DNA from: UBA7330 sp043554545
Lineage (GTDB): Bacteria > Bacteroidota > Bacteroidia > Cytophagales > Cyclobacteriaceae
Direction of reading: 5' to 3'
Length of the DNA: 64,000 bases
Assembly: GCA_043554545.1 (NCBI GenBank)
Contig: CP121337.1
Span: 248,001 to 312,000 of the forward strand
In this document: piece after piece, positions 9,260-17,011 of the stretch
How the letters are laid out: each line of letters opens with the position of its first letter
Position numbering within the stretch: position 1 is the stretch's first letter
The notes under the pieces: model-generated
Told to the model about the DNA's origin: nothing
Seen by the model: the letters and a program-made list of their open reading frames with translations, nothing else
Databases searched by the model: none
Program-made: the position numbers and the translations under genes

Positions 9260-9565
9260 CTATATTCCTTTAAGTTTTTTGGGATTTCTTGATGTGTGAA
9301 AGACTCGGGATATTATAGCCTTGTCTTTGGATATTCTGTAGATGATCTTATAGCTCCAAACTACAAGAAATCGGTATTCAGATTTTTTATGTTCCAAAAG
9401 CGGTTCAATCGTTCCCATTTTTGGAGATTTTTCAAGTAATTGGGTTGAAGTGAGGATTTTGGAGAGGACAATTTCAGCATAAGACAATCCCTGCTCCTCC
9501 TTAATATATTTTACTACACGTTCTAATTGACTGAATGCCTATTTAGTCCAGATTACTTTAACCAC
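9260..9565 (-). pseudogene. ParE/RelE-like toxin interrupted by an in-frame stop
   Basis: From a GTG at 9563-9565, which overlaps the end of the antitoxin frame, the minus strand reads VVKVIWTK, then TAG (9539-9541), then AFSQLERVVKYIKEEQGLSY and a normal ParE tail ending at 9260 (SYKIIYRISKDKAIISRV). The pieces lie in one frame and together match a ~100-residue ParE toxin. The only start after the stop is a TTG at 9487, which would lose the first helices. I infer an inactivated toxin whose antitoxin is intact. Suppression or a sequencing error would be the alternatives. Confidence 0.78.
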
Positions 9566-9741
9566 TCCTTAGACTTTTCTTCTACTTTTTTTTGGGTTAG
9601 AGTTTCCCCTTTTTGTTCTTGTTCCTCAGATTCTTCTATATCAGCTAGCAATGAAAGCTGATCATAAACATCTTCTAATGTGGACTCGGGAGTTATTCGA
9701 TCTGCAATTTGAACAAGATGCTCTTTTAATTTGGATTCCAT
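9553..9741 (-). CDS. Antitoxin partner of the ParE-like toxin
   Basis: 62 residues, acidic and helical (ESTLEDVYDQLSLLADIEES), with a charged C-terminus. Size, position directly upstream and 13-nt overlap with the toxin reading frame fit a type II antitoxin. No recognised DNA-binding fold is evident. The paired toxin carries a premature stop, so this gene may now be relaxed from selection, yet its own frame is intact. Confidence 0.65.
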   Translation of the reverse strand: MESKLKEHLVQIADRITPESTLEDVYDQLSLLADIEESEEQEQKGETLTQKKVEEKSKEWLK

Positions 9742-9812
9742 GAGTCTAATATAACAAATCAGTATGTGACAACTGTTCCATTAAACTCAAATTTATTTGT
9801 TAGCGGCTGGAA

Positions 9813-10038
9813 GGTAACGCCTGACTATGACGCGGGGCCAACCTCAGGCATTTACTGCAAAATAGCAAAAACTACCATGCCAGACAACTGTCAGATTCCC
9901 ACTACGTTCTGGAAGTCAAAAGCTCCTGACTTGGTCATTTCAGATGCCTACTTCACTTTCACAGAGTAGGTTTTGTGGTCAAGTTGTACAGACTTTTGTG
10001 AAGAATTACGTTAGTCCATGCGCTATAGTCAATGTTGG
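9813..10038 (-). repeat. attC-like site 2 (family A)
   Basis: Left edge GGTAACGCCTGACTATGACG, right edge CGCTATAGTCAATGTTGG. The arms GACTATGACGC and GCGCTATAGTC pair with one mismatch. The interior is the family A sequence. Plus-strand frames here are not genes. Confidence 0.82.
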
Positions 10039-10046
10039 AGGTCGTC

Positions 10047-10327
10047 TTATTTTATTTGTTTTGAAGAATGATGAACCCTTGCAATTAATAGATGGTCTGG
10101 ATGTAGTCTGTAAACTATCCGATAACTTCCTTCAATTAATTCTTTTATTTCTTTGTTTTCAAATTCCGGACAATCCTTCCTGAGTTTGGGAAGTTTTCAA
10201 GTTGATCGACACGAGAAATTATTAATTCAACTTGTTTTGATGCGTATTTTACGGAATCTTGAAATATGTATTGATGAATGTTTCTAAGGTCATCGATTGC
10301 CAATTCAGACCAAATAATTTTCACCAT
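10047..10327 (-). pseudogene. ParE-like toxin with a frameshift
   Basis: The frame starting at 10327 reads a good ParE N-terminus (VKIIWSELAIDDLRNIHQYI ... ENFPNSGRIV), then turns into RNLKTKK and stops. One base over, the sequence continues PEFENKEIKELIEGSYRIVY and RLHPDHLLIARVHHSS to a TAA at 10047-10049, exactly the expected ParE C-terminus. A single-base loss in the GTCCGG stretch near 10165-10172 explains it. The intact relative at 34953-35237 has the uninterrupted equivalent. Start overlaps the antitoxin end by 7 bp. Confidence 0.85.
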
Positions 10328-10494
10328 TTTTTCACCATTTCTTTGACTTGCTCATGGGAAACAACCTTTCCTTCTTCTCCTTGTTTGATTCCTTGTTCAA
10401 CCTTTTCAATAAAGACTAATTTTTCAATTAATTCATCCAAATTAAAATCTTCTGGCATTAGTTGAACTGTTTCTAAAACCTTATTCTTCTTCAT
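10321..10494 (-). CDS. Small ParD-like antitoxin
   Basis: 57 residues: starts MKKNKVLETVQLMPEDF, contains LDELIEKLVFIEKVEQGIKQ, and ends VKEMVKKW. It is closely similar in layout to the antitoxin at 35225-35407 (LDQLP..F..EELIDRLLFVEKVEKG), which confirms the reading. It precedes the frameshifted toxin and overlaps it. Such small proteins neutralise the ParE/RelE toxin and usually repress their own promoter; DNA binding is not evident here. Confidence 0.78.
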   Translation of the reverse strand: MKKNKVLETVQLMPEDFNLDELIEKLVFIEKVEQGIKQGEEGKVVSHEQVKEMVKKW

Positions 10495-10524
10495 ATATCA
10501 AATATACGCAATCTCGGTAATGAC

Positions 10525-10777
10525 CTCCAACGCCTGGATAGAGCGAGTGGCCCTCCCCTGGCTATGAAAACCTAAACTAGCTAAATCTACTGTGAGATGC
10601 AACGGGTAAAATTCTAATGAGCCTGCCTGCCGGCAAAGGCAGGTTCAGCAGATGAATGCTCCTGACCACTCCAAAACCCGAAAGAATCATCCAGCTCCCA
10701 GAGTAGATTTAGCGGTGAAGTTCGTAAACGAGTAGCTATGAAATGCTTTAGGCCATTCGTCTCTATCTGATGTTACC
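10525..10777 (-). repeat. attC-like site 3 (family C)
   Basis: Left edge CTCCAACGCCTGGATAGAG, right edge CTCTATCTGATGTTACC; the arms GGATAGAG and CTCTATC pair. Shares the interior AACTAGCTAAA..GTGAGATGCAACGG and GTAGCTATGAAATGC-like stretches with the site at 17012. The stop codon of the PIN gene lies inside the right edge. Confidence 0.8.
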
Positions 10778-11198
10778 TGTCGGCTATTTTCTCAAATAGT
10801 TGGTTGGGTTCGATGATCTCAGTTCCCTCGAAAGGGTTCAGTTCCAATAAGTCTTGATCTCCAGTTACCAAGTAATTCGCCTTTGAAGTTCTAATCAGTC
10901 CGAGTAAAAAGTTATCCTTCGGATCTCTGCAGATGTTCGGATAATTGTCAACTTCATAGTCAGTTCCTATAAAGGCCATCAGTTTCAGAAGTTCGTTTAC
11001 TTTCCCCTTGCTGAAATATTTTTGGAATTTCTTCCTTCCAGTTACCTCATGCAACTCAGTTCTGAGCTGTTCCGATAGGACAAGTTCAATTTTCTGAGAA
11101 GTTAGGAGTTCAGTTAATCCACCAAGTTGATAACCGATGAGGTAGCTAATCCAAATATTGGTGTCAAATATGACCTTAATTCGCTTTTCGTTTGTCAT
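10773..11198 (-). CDS. PIN-domain toxin (COG1569-type ribonuclease)
   Basis: About 141 residues from the ATG at 11198 (MTNEKRIKVIFDTNIWISYL); an upstream start at 11222 would lie further inside the antitoxin gene. PIN acidic residues are visible: Asp12 in IFDTN, Asp in CRDPKDNFLL, Asp in VTGDQDLL. Such proteins cleave RNA and are held by a cognate antitoxin. The stop codon TAA is formed by the core of the adjacent recombination site, so the cassette has no 3' spacer. Confidence 0.85.
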   Translation of the reverse strand: MTNEKRIKVIFDTNIWISYLIGYQLGGLTELLTSQKIELVLSEQLRTELHEVTGRKKFQKYFSKGKVNELLKLMAFIGTDYEVDNYPNICRDPKDNFLLGLIRTSKANYLVTGDQDLLELNPFEGTEIIEPNQLFEKIADR

Positions 11199-11403
11199 AA
11201 AGGTCTTGTCTGACTTGCTCAACTTCTGAGGTAATCTCTTTCATTGAAAGTTTGTCAGTTCGAAATGCAGTCAAAAGCTCGGTCAGTTTGGAGCCAATGG
11301 TTTCCTTCTCAAGTTCTTGTGAAATCTTGATTTTTTGTTCACCCGGCAGATTCCTAACAAGTTCAAGTATCTGAGTGAAAGAAAGGTTCATATCTGCTTT
11401 CAT
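11176..11403 (-). CDS. Antitoxin of the PIN toxin
   Basis: 75 residues, helical and charged (SFTQILELVRNLPGEQKIKI, MKEITSEVEQVRQDLYDKRK). Overlaps the PIN gene by ~23 bp, the usual translational coupling of type II pairs. It resembles the small antitoxins that accompany COG1569-type PIN proteins in Bacteroidota and Cyanobacteria. A DNA-binding domain is not clear. Confidence 0.75.
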   Translation of the reverse strand: MKADMNLSFTQILELVRNLPGEQKIKISQELEKETIGSKLTELLTAFRTDKLSMKEITSEVEQVRQDLYDKRKAN

Positions 11404-11455
11404 AGTTTAAAGTTACGAAAATATAGCACTATTTGTTCTCGTGGCACTGCTGAAA

Positions 11456-11587
11456 GGTAACGATTAGTATAAAAGCAGTAGCGGTTAAAACGCACTTACT
11501 TTTTGCCATTCAATATACTTAATTAAACACAACAACGGTTTGAGTTAGCACCCAAACCGCTATTGATTTTTTATACAATGTTGTAGG
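11456..11587 (-). repeat. attC-like site 4 (family D)
   Basis: Left edge GGTAACGATTAGTATAAAAG, right edge TTTTTTATACAATGTTGTAGG; the long arms TAGTATAAAAGCAGTAGCGG and CCGCTATTGATTTTTTATA pair with few gaps. Same family as the site at 26909. Confidence 0.82.
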
Positions 11588-11593
11588 TGGTGC

Positions 11594-11935
11594 TTAGCTT
11601 ATCTCATTGTTAAAGTATAAAGCTTTTTCTATCCAAAAATCCAGGTCGTTCTCAGCATCAAACCCTTCTGGATCTATGTATAGAAATCCACGCATCACCT
11701 TTCCTGTAAAATCCATTTCTCTACTTCTTTTTTGGAAAATAAGTTGATCATGTTTGGCTTTTCCTACTCTTACCATTAATCTATCTTTTCCAGTCTTTTT
11801 GTCGATATCCAATCCGATACACATTTTGTCATTTACCATGAAAATAAGGCCGCCCATCATCTTCTTTTCATCTGTCAGGCTTGCTTTTGATAAGCGCTGA
11901 CGAATACGGTCTGCTTGATGTTCACTGTAAGCCAT
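11594..11935 (-). CDS. TfoX N-terminal-domain protein
   Basis: 113 residues matching the TfoX_N fold: early helix (EHQADRIRQRLSK), the KKMMGGLIFMVNDKMCIGLD strand-turn-strand, and a C-terminal helix (DLDFWIEKALYFNNE). In Gammaproteobacteria the fused form (Sxy) activates competence with CRP; stand-alone N-domains are widespread and of unknown role. It is the last gene of an eight-gene cassette and lies 3 bp after the upstream membrane-protein gene. Confidence 0.8.
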   Translation of the reverse strand: MAYSEHQADRIRQRLSKASLTDEKKMMGGLIFMVNDKMCIGLDIDKKTGKDRLMVRVGKAKHDQLIFQKRSREMDFTGKVMRGFLYIDPEGFDAENDLDFWIEKALYFNNEIS

Positions 11936-11938
11936 ATG

Positions 11939-12271
11939 TTATCTATTTTTTGGTTTTACTATAAGGAATATTAAGGTGATAGGTAATAATGAAAATAGGC
12001 CAAAGACAATATCCCCGCTTAGGAATATTAAAATTGTAGAAAACCCAAACGTTAATCCTAAAAGAGTGGCTCCAATTTTACGAAACCTGGTGATCAAGAT
12101 TAAAACAGCACTAATGATTTGAAATACTCCAACTAGAATGATGGCCGTTTCAGTTAATCCCACCTTTTGAAAGAATGCAAGTTCCTCAGGTATCAACATT
12201 ATTTTTGCTATTCCTGAGGCAAGTGCCAATAAAAGAACAGCCACTAGCATTATTGTCCTTAAATATTTCAT
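11939..12271 (-). CDS. DoxX-like small membrane protein
   Basis: 110 residues with four hydrophobic segments (IMLVAVLLLALASGIAKI, TAIILVGVFQIISAVLILI, KIGATLLGLTFGFSTILIFL, FGLFSLLPITLIFLIV). Layout and the early KIMLIPEELAFF region resemble the DoxX/SURF4-like families. No catalytic residues are recognised. Closely packed with the SRPBCC gene upstream and the TfoX-like gene downstream. Confidence 0.65.
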   Translation of the reverse strand: MKYLRTIMLVAVLLLALASGIAKIMLIPEELAFFQKVGLTETAIILVGVFQIISAVLILITRFRKIGATLLGLTFGFSTILIFLSGDIVFGLFSLLPITLIFLIVKPKNR

Positions 12272-12295
12272 TTATTCCGTCTTTAAAAGTCTACT

Positions 12296-12739
12296 CTATT
12301 TTCTTTCAGAAGCACTTTTAAGTCCACCCAAAAATTTTCTGTTCCCGGAATTCCATTTTGATTTTAACATCACAAACATCAATTTTCCCAACGGCCCATA
12401 CTTCATTTTAATGTTCATTTTCTGTGTCACTTTGATCTTATCACCAATTTGTTCAAAGGAATAATCATGCTGGAGTTGGTGAACAGGAAATGAGCAAGCC
12501 GTTAATGTGTACTCAAGTGCTTTGTTAGGCTCATAGGTTGTACATTTCTCTTCAAACCAGTTTTTACCATCCAACATATCTACTTTTCTGCTAGCACCGA
12601 TACCCGATTTTATTTCAGAAGTTGCAGTTGACTTCTTAACTGTAGGGTCATAAGTGTCCAATTTGTCGGTAATAGATAATGACTCCCATATTTTATCAAT
12701 TGGAGCATCTATTAATACTTCATTTTTTAATGTCTTCAT
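12296..12739 (-). CDS. SRPBCC (START/Bet v1-like) protein
   Basis: 147 residues with a typical opening (LKNEVLIDAPIDKIWESL) and the alternating strands of the helix-grip fold that binds hydrophobic ligands. Such proteins are annotated as polyketide cyclase/dehydrase or AHSA1-like. No ligand can be inferred. Part of the operon reading from the NTF2-like gene towards TfoX. Confidence 0.75.
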   Translation of the reverse strand: MKTLKNEVLIDAPIDKIWESLSITDKLDTYDPTVKKSTATSEIKSGIGASRKVDMLDGKNWFEEKCTTYEPNKALEYTLTACSFPVHQLQHDYSFEQIGDKIKVTQKMNIKMKYGPLGKLMFVMLKSKWNSGNRKFLGGLKSASERK

Positions 12740-12795
12740 AATTCTAAAGTTTAATTTCCCAGAGAAGCATAAATCTTCCCTGGGATAGTATTACA

Positions 12796-13161
12796 TTAAG
12801 TTGATTCCTTTCTAAACTCTTCGGCATCATAATAAACCTTGATGCTCTTGATCTTTCCGTTCTCCGTTTCATACCATTCACTCATATCTAATGTGATCGT
12901 TTTACCAGTTGGCATTTCAACATCAATTTCGACCTGAGTGATTACGTAATTGTCCACTTCTACAGCTTTCTTCATTCTAGCCCCTCTCACCATGGACATA
13001 AACCCTTTGTTCAATTCTATGAAGGCTTCCATTCCGCTTACTTGAGCAGCCGGACCATCAAAGGTTATGTCATCGGTAATGAATTCTTTCCATGAATCAG
13101 TTCCAGAGGCCATTCCTCCTCCGTAACCTTCATGAACAATTTGCATTGGTGTTCTTTCCAT
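12796..13161 (-). CDS. SnoaL/NTF2-like protein
   Basis: 121 residues with the cone-shaped NTF2 fold pattern (GTDSWKEFITDDITFDGPAA, MEAFIELNKGFMSMVRGARM, TLDMSEWYETENGKIKSIKV). It is a clear paralogue of 14117-14482 in the same cassette, sharing DDITFDGPAAQ/DDVTFTGPAAK and DMSEWYE/DMTEFYE. Divergent from the HxlR gene across a shared operator, so it is likely under that regulator's control. Ligand or reaction unknown. Confidence 0.75.
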   Translation of the reverse strand: MERTPMQIVHEGYGGGMASGTDSWKEFITDDITFDGPAAQVSGMEAFIELNKGFMSMVRGARMKKAVEVDNYVITQVEIDVEMPTGKTITLDMSEWYETENGKIKSIKVYYDAEEFRKEST

Positions 13162-13185
13162 TTTTTTTAATTTTAATTAATCATT

Positions 13186-13237
13186 TAACTTGTAAAATCG
13201 AAGCTAAATTACAAATTAACTTTGGAATTACAAGTTA
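13186..13237. promoter_or_regulatory. Inverted-repeat operator between NTF2-like gene and HxlR gene
   Basis: Two perfectly complementary 10-bp arms, TAACTTGTAA (13186-13195) and TTACAAGTTA (13228-13237), with centres 42 bp apart (about four helical turns). They flank a promoter-like TAACTTTG. Probable binding site of the HxlR protein encoded at 13265; functional role is inferred. Confidence 0.6.
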
Positions 13238-13252
13238 AAAGAAAAATTTTCT

Positions 13253-13260
13253 TAAATTTG
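13253..13260 (+). promoter_or_regulatory. Promoter -7 box TAAATTTG of the HxlR gene
   Basis: TAAATTTG matches the Bacteroidota -7 consensus TAnnTTTG and ends four bases before the ATG at 13265, which would give a near-leaderless transcript. The same arrangement is seen at 21451-21458 before the TetR gene. Confidence 0.5.
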
Positions 13261-13264
13261 AATC

Positions 13265-13672
13265 ATGGAAGTAAGGTCGCATTGCCCTATAAATTACACA
13301 TTAGAATACTTTGGAGATAAATGGTCATTTCTCATTATCAGGGATTTAATGTTTAAAGGGAAGCGGCATTACAATGAATTTCTAGAGGCAGGAGAAAAAG
13401 TATCTACCAGTGTTTTGGGTGACCGGCTTAAGCGCTTAGAGGAAATGGGAATCATTTCAAAAGGCGAGGATACAGTAAAGAAATCGCGGATTCGTTACAG
13501 CCTAACTCAAAAAGGTATTGATCTTCTGCCTATTTTGTTGGAAATGATCATTTGGGGTGGGCTTCATGATGACCTAACCGAATCTCCAAAGGAGTTTATG
13601 GATGAGGCCTTAAATAATAAAGCTACATTGTTAGAAAAGATCAGGGAAAACTTAATAAAAGATCATTTATAG
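13265..13672 (+). CDS. HxlR-family transcriptional regulator
   Basis: 135 residues with the family's opening Cys (EVRSHCPINYTLEYFGDKWS), then the MarR-like winged helix (RHYNEFLEAGEKVSTSVLGD, GIISKGEDTVKKSRIRYSLT) and a dimerisation helix (LPILLEMIIWGG). HxlR proteins sense redox or aldehyde stress through the N-terminal cysteine. It is one of the few plus-strand genes inside the array and sits in the middle of its cassette, facing away from the NTF2-like operon it probably controls. Confidence 0.85.
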   Translation: MEVRSHCPINYTLEYFGDKWSFLIIRDLMFKGKRHYNEFLEAGEKVSTSVLGDRLKRLEEMGIISKGEDTVKKSRIRYSLTQKGIDLLPILLEMIIWGGLHDDLTESPKEFMDEALNNKATLLEKIRENLIKDHL

Positions 13673-13730
13673 AATACTTTAAAAAAAGGAGGAGTAAAAA
13701 CCCCGCCCTTATCTTTATCTATTACTTTTT

Positions 13731-14105
13731 TCAGATGAACTCTTTAAAGTTTACTACCTTGGGTTTTGATTTTGAATGATCAATCTCAAATCCATCAGCT
13801 TGCAAAAGTTCAGCTTGCAGTTCCACATCTTTTGCTGAAAGTTCGCCTTTTCCATTGACCACTTTATAAGCTCCGGTGCTTTTTTCTCCAACCATACCTC
13901 TGAGAACCTTTAGACTGGTTTTCGGACAGGCTGTGGTTACCCCTAATTGATTTGCTATTGATTCCCGAAGAATTGGTATGGTGGTTAATTTCCCTTTTGG
14001 CAGTTTAGCGAGTTCTTTCCTCAATGTTTCTTCTGAGGGTAAAACCATATCTCCAACTCCAAGATACATTTCTAATCCGGAAGGTATTTTTTGAATCTTA
14101 TCCAT
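13731..14105 (-). CDS. MGMT-family (alkyltransferase-like) small protein
   Basis: 124 residues. The block ELAKLPKGKLTTIPILRESI...LGVTTACPKTSLKVLRGM resembles the DNA-binding helical domain of O6-alkylguanine alkyltransferase-family proteins of the short type. The classical PCHR active-site motif is absent; a Cys is present in TTACPKT. It could be an ATL-like base-flipping protein or a protein of unrelated role. Follows the second NTF2-like gene by 11 bp. Confidence 0.55.
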   Translation of the reverse strand: MDKIQKIPSGLEMYLGVGDMVLPSEETLRKELAKLPKGKLTTIPILRESIANQLGVTTACPKTSLKVLRGMVGEKSTGAYKVVNGKGELSAKDVELQAELLQADGFEIDHSKSKPKVVNFKEFI

Positions 14106-14116
14106 GTCTCTTAATA

Positions 14117-14482
14117 TTAATTCATTCCAAATTCTTTTCTGAACTCCTGTGCGTCATAATGAACTTTAACGGATTGAATTTTATCATCCTTGATTTCATA
14201 AAACTCAGTCATGTCAAGAGTAATTACATTACCGTTTGGAGTAGCAACTTTAATTTCCACCTCGGTAGCAACAAGGTTGTCATTGGCTACATAACGCTTC
14301 ATTTCTGCACCTCTAACCATTCCAAAGAAATCTTCTGTTGTTTTGATGTACTCTGCTTTCCCGACTGCTTTTGCAGCAGGTCCGGTGAATGTAACATCAT
14401 CTGCTAAAAGGTTTTTCCAATTGTCATTTTGTTCTTGCATTGATTGAGCGTATGCTCCCCAAATTTGTTCTGCTTTTTTCAT
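14117..14482 (-). CDS. SnoaL/NTF2-like protein, second copy
   Basis: 121 residues, same length and pattern as the protein at 12796-13161 (DDVTFTGPAAKAVGKAEYIK, DDKIQSVKVHYDAQEFRKEF). Paralogues within one cassette indicate duplication before or after cassette formation. No catalytic His-Asp pair can be assigned with confidence. Next to the MGMT-like gene downstream and a sigma-factor gene upstream. Confidence 0.75.
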   Translation of the reverse strand: MKKAEQIWGAYAQSMQEQNDNWKNLLADDVTFTGPAAKAVGKAEYIKTTEDFFGMVRGAEMKRYVANDNLVATEVEIKVATPNGNVITLDMTEFYEIKDDKIQSVKVHYDAQEFRKEFGMN

Positions 14483-14581
14483 TTTCTTAATTTTTAATTG
14501 TTAAATAATACCCTTTTTCTGTGGGCTTCTATTACTTATACAATCCATGAGAAATTTTTGAACGGGAAAATGGAGTTTTTT

Positions 14582-15364
14582 TTAAGAAGTTGCTTTTTCG
14601 ACCCAAGAGGGGATATTTTCAAGAAAAAAAGAATGCAATTCACTGGAACCTTGAAGTGGGTCGGTTTCTCTAACAAGTTTCATTCTAAGGTCAAGAAGTT
14701 TCTCATGATCATCAGTTGATGATAACTTTAACTCTTTTGCTTTAATATGAGCATCTTGCTTAGGATTGAATATTCCATTTAAGGCTGTACACTGATTACA
14801 AATACCATTTTTGTTAATAAGAGCACATCTGTTATCAAATATTCTCTTCAGGTTTTTTCTTGCATCAGCAATGCCGTGTTTTACTTTTCCTTCACTTAAG
14901 CCGGTAATTTCAATTATTTCTTCTTGTTTAAATCCATATACATCTTTGAGTAAAAGACAGATTTGTTGGGTAAGTTCTAGGGTTTTTGTGATACAGGTGA
15001 AACAGTAGTTGAGATGTTCCTTCATTTCGAATCGTGCATCAGGTGTTGAATTGAATACTTCACCAATTTCTTGCATTCTTTCAGGACTATTTGAGTGATA
15101 CTCTTGACAAATGGTTAAGTCATTCTCGCCCCAACGCTTCATTTTGACTAGATAATTCTTACCGGTATTGATGGCAATGGTAAAGACCCATGTCTTCAGA
15201 CTTGCTTTTTCGGGCTGATATGATTCTAGGTTTGACACTGCCTTAATATAAGTTTCTTGTGCCAGATCTTCGGCATCCTGCTTGTTCGCTACCAGCCGAT
15301 ATAAAAAAGAGGTCAACTCTCCACTGAAATTAACAAATTCAGATTGAAATGTTTCTTGTTTCAT
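14582..15364 (-). CDS. ECF-type RNA polymerase sigma factor with Cys-rich tail
   Basis: 260 residues. Region 2 is clear (LYRLVANKQDAEDLAQETYI, LKTWVFTIAINT), and region 4 follows (QQICLLLKDVYGFKQEEIIE, GLSEGKVKHGIADARKNL). After region 4 comes a ~70-residue extension with cysteines (CALINKNGICNQCTALNG) that could bind metal or replace an anti-sigma factor as sensor. First gene of its cassette; it probably directs transcription of the NTF2/MGMT/SRPBCC genes. No separate anti-sigma gene is visible. Confidence 0.82.
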   Translation of the reverse strand: MKQETFQSEFVNFSGELTSFLYRLVANKQDAEDLAQETYIKAVSNLESYQPEKASLKTWVFTIAINTGKNYLVKMKRWGENDLTICQEYHSNSPERMQEIGEVFNSTPDARFEMKEHLNYCFTCITKTLELTQQICLLLKDVYGFKQEEIIEITGLSEGKVKHGIADARKNLKRIFDNRCALINKNGICNQCTALNGIFNPKQDAHIKAKELKLSSTDDHEKLLDLRMKLVRETDPLQGSSELHSFFLENIPSWVEKATS

Positions 15365-15386
15365 CTTTTATTTCTTTTTGCATTAC

Positions 15387-15506
15387 CTACAACGTCTAGA
15401 TATTGCACGTGTCTCTGCACTTCCTAAATATCTATTAAAGTGTCTGTCTTGCACTTCAGTTTCAAGTACCTAAGTAGAGGCATGTGCTATATCGTTTGTT
15501 GTAAGC
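15387..15506 (-). repeat. attC-like site 5 (family B)
   Basis: Left edge CCTACAACGTCTAGATATTG, right edge GCTATATCGTTTGTTGTAAG; arms pair through GATATTGCACGTG-CTCT and AGAGGCATGTGCTATATC. Same family as the sites at 29400 and 37537. Confidence 0.82.
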
Positions 15507-15537
15507 TTTTTTTAGTGCATTATCAAAAATCAATTAC

Positions 15538-16989
15538 TCAATCTTTTACACATCTGCATGATTTTCGTTGAGATCTGTCTCCATCTTCTCCGGTTGTGGT
15601 TCTAATTTGAATTTCTTTGGCATTAATCCAAACATTTACTGCTTGTCCATTATTTGCCCAAAAACCTCCTCCCTCACATCTATTTTCATATGTCCAGTCT
15701 CGATACCCCCATATGTAACCTGTACCTGAAGGAGTCAAGCCGAGAAGATTTGAGTTACTGTTACTTGCTGATCCCCAACATGCCAAATCAGATCGAATTG
15801 AACTTAATAATTTACTGCTTTCTTCAGAAAGTCCGTCTACATAACTATTTGGTCGTTGAGGGTAATAATCTATCTCTTTGATCTTAAGTGAACTTGTATA
15901 TTTGATGTTTGTCATCAGACTATGAAATAACATCGCTAAATTATCTACACTAGGAACTTTCCACCCCTCAGGGCAAGCATTATAACAGGATGCATAATTG
16001 TACAAGTACCCATCTGTTTCGAAATATTCTTCATTTCCATTGTATAGCGCTAAATCTTGAATTTCTTCATTTTGATAGGTAAGTTTCGATCTAATATTAT
16101 CTGTAAGCCATAGTTGCTTTCCAATCTTTACCCAATCGTAAACGTTTCCTTCAATATCCGTAAGTGAACCAATAATATTTTCATTCTTTAATTGTTGAAT
16201 GGTATAACCAGCGTCAACAAAAGTACTAACAGAAATTCCTCCATCTGCAAGCTCAAAAAGACTTAATCCATTGGAAATCATTTCGTTAATAGGAATTCCT
16301 GTGGCGAAAACATCAACAGCTCTTGCTCCAGAATTGATCAAAGTAATGGGGTCTAGTCCCATTTCGATTAATGTCTTAACTTCTATTGTTTGAACCAGTT
16401 CATCAGCAATATCATCTTCGCTAATTCCATGTTCCAGAAGTTCTTCTATTTCAACTCCATTTTGAATTAAAGCTGTTATGGATATACCCTTATTATGTAA
16501 TTCAGCAGGCGAAACACCATTCTGCAATAGCTCTCCAACTTCAAACAAGGAACTGGACACTATATCTGAAAGTTCCAGATATTCCAGAAGTTCAGTTAAA
16601 GTAATCCCAAAATTCACCATTTCCTGAATAGACCAATCAGAAGCAAGAAATGCTGATATTTCTGAGTATGCAGAAGTCTCACCATTTGTGATGGTCCATC
16701 TAAGTAAATAATTTTCCAATGGAAACCCTATGAATGTTGTCAAATGGTCATTTGGATTAGAAAAGGCACCTAATCTTTTATGGTCACTTTCAATTGTCCA
16801 GGTTCCAGATTGTCCAGGAAATGGTTGCGACGCACTTAGATAAATTGTCCTGGCAACTGTATCTGCTCTTGTTATCTGAATAGAAATATTATCTGGTAAA
16901 GGGATACTATCTTCTTGTTTGCAGCATACTCCTAAAATTGTAAAGAGAATAACTATTACTTTATGTAATTTCATTAGATTCGTATTCAT
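15538..16989 (-). CDS. Lipoprotein with short repeats and a FISUMP domain
   Basis: About 483 residues from the ATG at 16989 (an internal ATG at 16974 is equally good); the longer frame would begin inside the flanking recombination site. Lipobox ILGVCC. The middle is a run of ~11-residue degenerate repeats (NGVSPAELHNKGISITALIQ, NGVEIEELLEHGISEDDIAD). The C-terminal ~200 residues are a Fibrobacter-major-paralogous (FISUMP) domain: VYDWVKIGKQLWLTDNIR, GYLYNYASC..CPEGWKVPS, and a final SCRCVKD. FISUMP proteins are surface lipoproteins of unknown role. Single-gene cassette. Confidence 0.8.
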   Translation of the reverse strand: MNTNLMKLHKVIVILFTILGVCCKQEDSIPLPDNISIQITRADTVARTIYLSASQPFPGQSGTWTIESDHKRLGAFSNPNDHLTTFIGFPLENYLLRWTITNGETSAYSEISAFLASDWSIQEMVNFGITLTELLEYLELSDIVSSSLFEVGELLQNGVSPAELHNKGISITALIQNGVEIEELLEHGISEDDIADELVQTIEVKTLIEMGLDPITLINSGARAVDVFATGIPINEMISNGLSLFELADGGISVSTFVDAGYTIQQLKNENIIGSLTDIEGNVYDWVKIGKQLWLTDNIRSKLTYQNEEIQDLALYNGNEEYFETDGYLYNYASCYNACPEGWKVPSVDNLAMLFHSLMTNIKYTSSLKIKEIDYYPQRPNSYVDGLSEESSKLLSSIRSDLACWGSASNSNSNLLGLTPSGTGYIWGYRDWTYENRCEGGGFWANNGQAVNVWINAKEIQIRTTTGEDGDRSQRKSCRCVKD

Positions 16990-17011
16990 AATTCCAATTG
17001 GCCTCAATTGC

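Noticed and set aside
13680..13715. Hairpin between convergent HxlR and MGMT-like genes
   Set aside because: The GGAGGAG and CCCCGCC stretches do not pair well; not enough to call a terminator.
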